From Chryseolinea lacunae (GTDB lineage Bacteria > Bacteroidota > Bacteroidia > Cytophagales > Cyclobacteriaceae): a DNA stretch of 64,000 nt. The notes beneath the pieces are model-generated. The model was not told where the DNA came from, ran no database searches, and saw only the letters and a program-made list of their open reading frames with translations. The stretch lies in the NCBI RefSeq assembly GCF_016735595.1, contig NZ_JAERRB010000005.1, positions 124,001 through 188,000 on the forward strand, written 5' to 3'. Each line of letters opens with the position of its first letter. The stretch's first letter is position 1. Shown one piece after another: positions 59,336-64,000 of this stretch. Made by a program: the position numbers and the translations under genes.

Positions 59336-59392
59336 ATGATAATTTTTCTGCTCCTCATTCTCGCATACCTGATCAGCCTCGTGCTCCATTAG
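59336..59392 (+). CDS. Candidate 18-residue hydrophobic microprotein
   Basis: ATG 12 nt after the PspC-gene stop, TAG at 59392: MIIFLLLILAYLISLVLH, one membrane-spanning stretch. It lies between the PspC gene and a very strong terminator, so it is certainly transcribed if the operon is. Translation is unproven; short helices of this sort exist in stress operons. Could also be chance. Confidence 0.35.
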   Translation: MIIFLLLILAYLISLVLH

Positions 59393-59408
59393 AATGCGCT
59401 ACCTTGCT

Positions 59409-59461
59409 CTCCTCGCCACCTTTTCGGAACTTACCGGAAAGGTGGCGAGGAGGCCTTTTTT
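59409..59461 (+). terminator. Strong terminator of padR-pspC operon
   Basis: CTCCTCGCCACCTTT (59409-59423) pairs with AAAGGTGGCGAGGAG (59438-59452), extended by CGG/CCG inside, followed by CCTTTTTT. Confidence 0.9.
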
Positions 59462-59545
59462 CAGGGTTTTGACAACGGAAGAAATTTCTTCAGCCTCACG
59501 CAACCCCTGGCCGAAAGCGTGCATCTTAGTGGCGAGAACCTTTAA

Positions 59546-60133
59546 ATGCAATTCAAAATTTACCGGGCAAAAGAAGACGAACTGATTAAAGGATGCCTCC
59601 GGCGCGACAGCAGCGCCCAGCGGCTTCTGTATGACACCTATTCGTCGAAAATGTACGGCCTCTGCTATCGCTACGTGAAAGATTCGATGGAGGCCGAAGA
59701 CATCCTTGTGACGGCATTTATGAAGGTTTTTGACAAAATTGGACAATTTAAGAGCGAAGGAAGCTTTGAGGGGTGGATTCGCCGCATCGTGGTGAACGAG
59801 GCCCTCACTTTTCTCCGGCGAAACCGTTCCATGTATCTGGAAACAGACCTGGAACAGGCCGACCGCGAACCGGACTACAACAGTCTGAGCGACCACCTCG
59901 AAGCCGAGGATCTTCTGAAAATGATCCAGGAATTGCCAACCGGCTACCGCATTGTGTTTAACCTCTACGCGATCGACGGATACTCTCACAAAGAAATTGC
60001 CGAACAACTGGGAATCAGTGAAAACACGTCAAAGTCACAGCTGAGCCGTGCCCGCGTGTATTTGCAAAAAATACTACAGGATAAAGATTGGGTGGAGAAC
60101 AAAAATTTAAGAAGCGATGAATCAGCAACCTGA
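59546..60133 (+). CDS. ECF-type RNA polymerase sigma factor
   Basis: 195 residues. Region 2 about 10-80: LIKGCLRRDSSAQRLLYDTYSSKMYGLCYRYVKDSMEAEDILVTAFMKVFDKI. Region 4 about 120-175: MIQELPTGYRIVFNLYAIDGYSHKEIAEQLGISENTSKSQLSRARVYL. Its 3' end overlaps the partner gene by 17 bp. No classical zinc anti-sigma domain in the partner; that protein has a short cytosolic N-terminus and one membrane helix, so it may serve as the anti-sigma factor. Confidence 0.93.
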   Translation: MQFKIYRAKEDELIKGCLRRDSSAQRLLYDTYSSKMYGLCYRYVKDSMEAEDILVTAFMKVFDKIGQFKSEGSFEGWIRRIVVNEALTFLRRNRSMYLETDLEQADREPDYNSLSDHLEAEDLLKMIQELPTGYRIVFNLYAIDGYSHKEIAEQLGISENTSKSQLSRARVYLQKILQDKDWVENKNLRSDESAT

Positions 60134-60908
60134 CAAATTTTTCCGCGATAAGCTGGAACACTACCAGCACCCCGCGCCCAGTGGCGCGTGGGACAAGATT
60201 GAGGCGGGCTTGGAAAAAAAAACAACTAGAGGAATCTGGTGGAGAATAGCCGCGTCGCTCCTGCTCGTGGCCCTGGTGAGCTTCACCTTGTGGAAAACAA
60301 CGCATACAGCAACCGACGTGCCGGCGCTTGCCGATCAAACACAACCTGCACCTTCAACAACAATACAACCCGATCAGGCAAAACCACAAGCAACGCCATC
60401 TGAAACGATGCCGGAAAAAACAACCGAAGCGCACATCAGAAAAGAATTAGCACAGACCAAAAAACAAACATCGTCACACCCCGAACCACAGCACCGGAAA
60501 AATATTTCGGTGCCAAATCAATCCGTGGTTTCCGAACAGACCGTGGCACAAAACGCAGCTGCTCCCAAAGATCAACAGGCGCCTACCCTGGACGTTGTGT
60601 CTGAGCCGCTCACTAACAATACGGCAACGGTTGCCACCGCCACGCCCGATGTTGCGCCGGTCGTAGCAGAGAGTGCTCCGAAAAAAATCACGATCACCGT
60701 CACCGCCATCGAGTCTGAAGGGTATCTCGATAAAAAAGCATTGGCCGATGCAACCTCCGGAGAAAAGAAGTCATCTACGTTACAGAAGCTGTTGAAGAAA
60801 GCAGACGACCTGAAAAACAATCAGGATCCGTTTGGCGAACTGAGACAGAAGAAAAATGAAATTCTCGCGCTGAATTTTAAAAGTGAAAAACGTGGACAAA
60901 ACAAGTAA
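60117..60908 (+). CDS. Single-pass membrane protein, possible anti-sigma factor
   Basis: 263 residues. Cytosolic N-terminus 1-40 (MNQQPDKFFRDKLEHYQHPAPSGAWDKIEAGLEK), a segment I associate with the Bacteroidota proteins following ECF sigma genes. Membrane helix about 43-60 (WWRIAASLLLVALVSFTLW). Then a Pro/Thr/Gln-rich low-complexity periplasmic stretch to about 185 and a C-terminal Lys-rich part with ITVTAIESEGYLDKKALADA. Overlaps the sigma gene and abuts the next gene. Role inferred only from position and topology. Confidence 0.7.
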   Translation: MNQQPDKFFRDKLEHYQHPAPSGAWDKIEAGLEKKTTRGIWWRIAASLLLVALVSFTLWKTTHTATDVPALADQTQPAPSTTIQPDQAKPQATPSETMPEKTTEAHIRKELAQTKKQTSSHPEPQHRKNISVPNQSVVSEQTVAQNAAAPKDQQAPTLDVVSEPLTNNTATVATATPDVAPVVAESAPKKITITVTAIESEGYLDKKALADATSGEKKSSTLQKLLKKADDLKNNQDPFGELRQKKNEILALNFKSEKRGQNK

Positions 60909-61904
60909 ATGACTATGAACAGAAATTGGATTTTAACCATACTACTCGGCGCCATCTTTACCGCAGGACAAGCCCAACAAAAAAGCGACACCGTGATTGT
61001 GGAGCTGGCCAAAACCAGCCGCGTGATCTTCACGGTGAAAGACCGGAAAGATCTCGACATCCTGAAGCACTATGACTTCCAGCAACTCTTCCAGGACATT
61101 CTGGTGAAACTGGAGAAGAACGACACCTCTGCCCTCGCGAAAGACACGACCAAAACCAACGACGTGGCCGCGACAACCGAAGACTGGAACACCGACAGCA
61201 GCAGCGACGATGACGACGACGATGATGATGACAATGACAACTGGAACGGTCACAACAACCGCTGGGGACGCACGTGGCAATCGTTCAACTTCGAATTGGG
61301 CACCAACAACTATCTGCAAAACGGAAAATTCCCCGACAGCAACAACGAACTGTATTCCGTTCGCCCCTGGGGATCGTGGTATGTAGGTCTCTCGTCTATT
61401 CAACGCACACGTCTTGGAAAAAAATTCTTTCTCGAATGGGGCGTCGGCATGAACTGGTATAACTTCAAGTTTCAACAAGACAACGTGGTGATGGTGAAAG
61501 ACGACGCCGGTGTACACTTTGCCGAAGACACCCGCGACGTGCACTTCATCAAAAGCAAACTCACCGCGTCATACATCACGGCGTCGCTGGTGCCGGTCAT
61601 CGACTTTGGCGATCACAGTCGCAAGGCGAGAATCTGGGAAGGCTATGGCAACTCGTTTCGCATCGGCCTTGGTCCCTACATCGGCTATCGTGTGGGCAGT
61701 CACTCCAAGCTTGTGTACAACGACGGTGGTCGTGAGAAAGACAAACAACGCGACAGCTTTTACCTCAACAATGTGCGCTATGGTGCGCGACTGCAAATTG
61801 GTTATCGCTCCACCGATTTATTCTTCAACTACGATATGAACGAGTTGTTTTCGGAAGGCCGCGGCCCTGCACTGAATGCCTTTAGCTTCGGCGTTATTTT
61901 CTAG
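60909..61904 (+). CDS. Exported protein with polyaspartate tract, outer-membrane-like beta domain
   Basis: 331 residues; ATG 60909 with a second at 60915. Signal peptide ending AGQAQ (about 20). Residues 60-85 variable. At about 97-108 a run of eight Asp after Ser residues (SSS then Asp8), then NDNWNGHNNRWG. The C-terminal 200 residues have alternating aromatic strands (WQSFNFELGTNNYL, WYVGLSSIQRTRLGKKFFLEWGVGMNWYNFKF, FRIGLGPYIGYRVGSHSKLVY, ARLQIGYRSTDLFFNYDM) ending in F, typical of an outer-membrane beta-barrel. Abuts the previous gene; third member of the ECF operon. The acidic tract could bind divalent cations. Confidence 0.75.
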   Translation: MTMNRNWILTILLGAIFTAGQAQQKSDTVIVELAKTSRVIFTVKDRKDLDILKHYDFQQLFQDILVKLEKNDTSALAKDTTKTNDVAATTEDWNTDSSSDDDDDDDDDNDNWNGHNNRWGRTWQSFNFELGTNNYLQNGKFPDSNNELYSVRPWGSWYVGLSSIQRTRLGKKFFLEWGVGMNWYNFKFQQDNVVMVKDDAGVHFAEDTRDVHFIKSKLTASYITASLVPVIDFGDHSRKARIWEGYGNSFRIGLGPYIGYRVGSHSKLVYNDGGREKDKQRDSFYLNNVRYGARLQIGYRSTDLFFNYDMNELFSEGRGPALNAFSFGVIF

Positions 61905-61926
61905 AGAATACATCGCATCAAGACAT

Positions 61927-61966
61927 AAAAATCCCCGGGTGACAAAAGTCATCCGGGGATTTTTTT
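61927..61966 (+). terminator. Terminator of ECF operon
   Basis: ATCCCCGG-gtgac (61931-61943), loop aaaa, gtcat-CCGGGGAT (61948-61960), flanked by AAAA and TTTTTT. Confidence 0.88.
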
Positions 61967-62002
61967 CTACTAACGATTGTTTGTGGATGTAGAGGTTGAA
62001 AC

Positions 62003-62024
62003 ACTTGATCTTCAATCGTCAAGT
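62003..62024. promoter_or_regulatory. Inverted repeat upstream of tetR
   Basis: ACTTGA-N10-TCAAGT, perfect 6-bp half-sites, about 60 bp before the TetR ATG. TAACTTTA at 62064-62071 is a near -7 box. Possible autoregulatory operator. Confidence 0.35.
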
Positions 62025-62080
62025 ATCATTTCAAGATTTCACGCTCATTACAGATTAATTTTCTAACTTTAAGTTATTTA

Positions 62081-62677
62081 ATGAGTATGTCAGACGCCAT
62101 CGCTAATCTTTCAAGAAAGGAACAAGTCATCCGGAAGGCCGCAGAACTCTTCAAAGACAAGGGATATGCAGCGGCTTCCATGCGCGACCTCGCCCAACTG
62201 CTGGGCATAGAGGCTGCAAGCCTTTATTCGCATATAAAATCCAAAGAAGAAATTCTCCGCAGCCTTTGCTTCGACATGGCGGCAGAATTCCGGAAATCGC
62301 TTGAGGAAGTGGAAAAGCAACACGTTCCGGCCAGCGAGAAATTACGCAATGGAATTATCGGGCACATCCAGGTGATGGCAAAGGACCTGACGGCATCGGC
62401 GGTTTTCATGAACGAGCACCGTCACCTCAGCGAGCCCTATCTGCGCGACTTCCTGCTCCTGCGCATCAACTATATCAACCGTTTCAAGACCATCATCGAA
62501 GACGGTGTGCGCACCGGCGAATTCAAAAACACCATCGACAAGAAACTTGCCGTGATGACGCTTTTCTCGTCACTCAACTGGATGCCCATGTGGTATGATC
62601 CGGATTCCTCTATCGATCCCCAGGCCCTCGGCGACCAACTTGCCGACATGCTGGTGAACGGTCTCAAAAAGGCATAG
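62081..62677 (+). CDS. TetR/AcrR-family regulator (probable phenylacetate-linked)
   Basis: 198 residues. HTH about 12-58: VIRKAAELFKDKGYAAASMRDLAQLLGIEAASLYSHIKSKEEIL, the TetR signature. C-terminal all-helical ligand domain with HRHLSEPYLRDFLLLRINYINRFKTII. Next gene in the same direction is paaA, and a palindrome lies between them, so it is a PaaR-like candidate sensing a CoA thioester (inference from context). Confidence 0.88.
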   Translation: MSMSDAIANLSRKEQVIRKAAELFKDKGYAAASMRDLAQLLGIEAASLYSHIKSKEEILRSLCFDMAAEFRKSLEEVEKQHVPASEKLRNGIIGHIQVMAKDLTASAVFMNEHRHLSEPYLRDFLLLRINYINRFKTIIEDGVRTGEFKNTIDKKLAVMTLFSSLNWMPMWYDPDSSIDPQALGDQLADMLVNGLKKA

Positions 62678-62705
62678 TACCTCGCGCCACCCAATGGCTA
62701 ACAAT

Positions 62706-62720
62706 CGTTTGGTTCAAACG
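62706..62720. promoter_or_regulatory. 15-bp operator-like palindrome between tetR and paaA
   Basis: CGTTTG-gtt-CAAACG, perfect, 100 bp upstream of the paaA start. A TetR-type operator candidate. Confidence 0.5.
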
Positions 62721-62819
62721 TTTTAATGTTGTAAAATCGCTGATATTTATCGGCGGATGGTCTTCCTATTTTGAAGCTATCCGGCGACGCGATTTTTTCA
62801 TTTTAACTTGTAGAAAATC

Positions 62820-63806
62820 ATGTACGGTGGAGGAAACACATTCGAAGGCATAAAAAACGACGGTCTGGCCGAAGAAGATCCTGGCAAGCTGGCCGCCTTT
62901 GAAGCCCGCATTGCCCGGGGCGAAAAAATCGAACCGTCGGACTGGATGCCGCAGCTCTATCGCAAGCAGCTCATCCGGATGATTGAGCAACACGCACACA
63001 GCGAAATTATTGGTGCATTGCCCGAGGGCACCTGGATCACCCGGGCCCCCGGATTCAAACGGAAGCTGGCTCTCATGGCCAAGGTTCAGGACGAGGTGGG
63101 CCACGCGCAGTTGCTCTATAGCGCCGCCGAAACCCTCGGCAAAACACGTGAGGAAATGATCCACGACCTCATCACGGGCAAATCCAAATACTCCAACATC
63201 TTTAACTACCCGGCCTTCACCTGGGCCGACGCCTGTTTCATTTCGTGGCTGGTGGACGCGGGTGCTATTGTGAACCAGCTGGCCAACGCCAAAGGAAGCT
63301 ATGGGCCCTATTGCCGTGCGTTAGAGCGGATCTGTGCAGAGGAATCGTTTCACCTCAAGTATGGCCACCACTGCGTTATTTTTCTAGCCGCGGGCACAGC
63401 ACAACAGCGGGCCATGTTTCAGGAAGCCATCAACCGCTGGTGGGCTCCTATGATGCATTTCTTTGGCCCTTCCGACAAGATTTCGGCACACACCCAAACC
63501 CTCATGAAATGGAAGGTGAAGATGTCGACCAACGACGATACCCGAAATCAGTTTCTGGATATGTATGTGCCTAAAATATGGGAACTGGGCTTCACGGTGC
63601 CCGACCCGGCCCTGAAGAAAAACACCGACACGGGAAAATGGTCCTATACAGAACCCGACTGGGAAGAGTTTAAACGGGTGATCAATGGCGATGGACCGTG
63701 CAACAAAGAGCGATTGGAAGTGCGCAGAGTGGCCGAGGAACGCGGACGGTGGGTGCGCGAGGCGCTGCGATCGGAGAAAATGGCCTACGTCGAGCCGCTG
63801 GCGTGA
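62820..63806 (+). CDS. paaA: 1,2-phenylacetyl-CoA epoxidase subunit PaaA
   Basis: 328 residues, normal length. Diiron four-helix-bundle ligands in [17 protein letters not shown] (about 88-104, E and ExxH) and [13 protein letters not shown] (about 175-187). Other family segments: [32 protein letters not shown]-like [15 protein letters not shown], and [15 protein letters not shown]. Oxygenates phenylacetyl-CoA in ring catabolism. It normally works with PaaC and PaaB/D/E; here no paaB follows, the next gene being convergent and unrelated in appearance. Confidence 0.94.
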   Translation: MYGGGNTFEGIKNDGLAEEDPGKLAAFEARIARGEKIEPSDWMPQLYRKQLIRMIEQHAHSEIIGALPEGTWITRAPGFKRKLALMAKVQDEVGHAQLLYSAAETLGKTREEMIHDLITGKSKYSNIFNYPAFTWADACFISWLVDAGAIVNQLANAKGSYGPYCRALERICAEESFHLKYGHHCVIFLAAGTAQQRAMFQEAINRWWAPMMHFFGPSDKISAHTQTLMKWKVKMSTNDDTRNQFLDMYVPKIWELGFTVPDPALKKNTDTGKWSYTEPDWEEFKRVINGDGPCNKERLEVRRVAEERGRWVREALRSEKMAYVEPLA

Positions 63807-63821
63807 TGATGACTGTCCAAC

Positions 63822-64000
63822 CTAATTCAACCGTGAAAAAGGTCCGGCCAGCAACAATACTTCTTTCCAAACGGCGGTGAATGCATCGTAGGGCGATTCG
63901 AAACAGCTTTTCAAATAGATCAGGCTGCTACTATCTTCCGGCAGTTCATTGTTGATCCACTTCAGAATATCATCGGCCAACAACAGCAATTCGTTGGAGT
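63822..64000 (-). CDS. 3' fragment of a convergent gene, 5' end outside window
   Basis: Open minus-strand frame from the right edge to the stop at 63822, 59 residues visible: starts SNELLLLADDILKWINNELPED, ends VLLLAGPFSRLN. Helical, Leu-rich, soluble-looking. Product not recognised. It ends 16 bp from the paaA stop, which means paaA has no same-strand follower. Confidence 0.5.
   Translation of the reverse strand, partial: SNELLLLADDILKWINNELPEDSSSLIYLKSCFESPYDAFTAVWKEVLLLAGPFSRLN

Noticed and set aside
61197-61240. Frameshift or sequencing artefact at the polyaspartate tract
   Set aside because: The frame stays open on both sides and mixes GAC and GAT codons, so it is a real coding tract.

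Overview
The window reads as a chromosomal segment of a Bacteroidota bacterium, most likely order Cytophagales. Evidence: a giant gingipain-fold (C25) protein of the type IX secretion system (PorU2 type) with a C-terminal sorting-like domain; arginine genes in the Bacteroidota arrangement with an acylated-intermediate transcarbamylase; a TonB with an acidic cytoplasmic head; several lipoproteins; two RR-leader Gfo/Idh/MocA oxidoreductases; and -7 boxes fitting TAnnTTTG rather than TATAAT. No rRNA, tRNA, CRISPR array, integrase, transposase or phage structural gene was found. Genes are dense, and most of the window is GC-balanced (34/60 G+C in 9661-9720 by hand count). The first ~2.6 kb is strikingly AT-rich (14/60 in 721-780).

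Layout. 1-2895: AT-rich accessory block with an unrecognised 5'-truncated protein (+), a convergent pair encoding a winged-helix/PD-(D/E)XK-like protein and a PP2C phosphatase, and an XRE regulator. 3103-8306: two lipoproteins, a Tat-type oxidoreductase, a small membrane protein and a coupled Cys/Gly-rich + DUF1399-like pair, interspersed with short hairpin repeats. 8974-13806: two different L,D-transpeptidases, an esterase and small proteins. Two 72-bp direct repeats flank one secreted protein, and one of them supplies the 3' end of the next gene (DedA). 13860-20338: DedA, a RimB-RimK-AspA/AstE-like operon, DUF2911 protein, ffh and glycerate kinase.

20388-33683 holds a dispersed molybdenum cofactor set (moeA/moaC divergent, moaE, moaD, moaA). 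moaA is followed at once by an exported sulfite-oxidase-fold protein with a candidate Mo-ligand Cys and a TauE/SafE exporter. Between these lie a K+ channel, ACT protein, S51 peptidase, TonB, DUF4349 lipoprotein, cyclase-family hydrolase, a 39-residue membrane peptide and a possible small RNA. 33801-40812: YfhO-type membrane protein, a second RR-leader oxidoreductase, and a Ste24-type protease coupled to an unusual rhomboid-MORN-TonB_C fusion.

40920-49904 is one minus-strand arginine operon, transcribed GNAT-argG-argC-argD-argF'-argB-argE-(isochorismatase-like)-argH, with several 4-bp overlaps. The GNAT is the likely N-acylglutamate synthase, so acylation, phosphorylation, reduction, transamination, carbamoylation, deacylation and the citrulline-to-arginine steps are all encoded together. 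50386-56336 holds a small OB-like protein, the PorU2-type protein and two small membrane proteins. 56572-61904 carries two regulatory systems: PadR + PspC/GIN envelope-stress protein (+ possible 18-residue microprotein), then ECF sigma + membrane partner + acidic exported protein. 62081-64000: TetR regulator, paaA (phenylacetyl-CoA epoxygenase alpha subunit) without paaB behind it, and a truncated convergent gene.

The best candidates for something undescribed are the AT-rich left-edge cluster (nuclease-like fold carrying an inserted winged helix beside PP2C), the rhomboid-MORN-TonB_C fusion, the families of short palindromic repeats, and several micro-ORF/RNA candidates. All assignments come from reading sequence motifs; no database search was possible.
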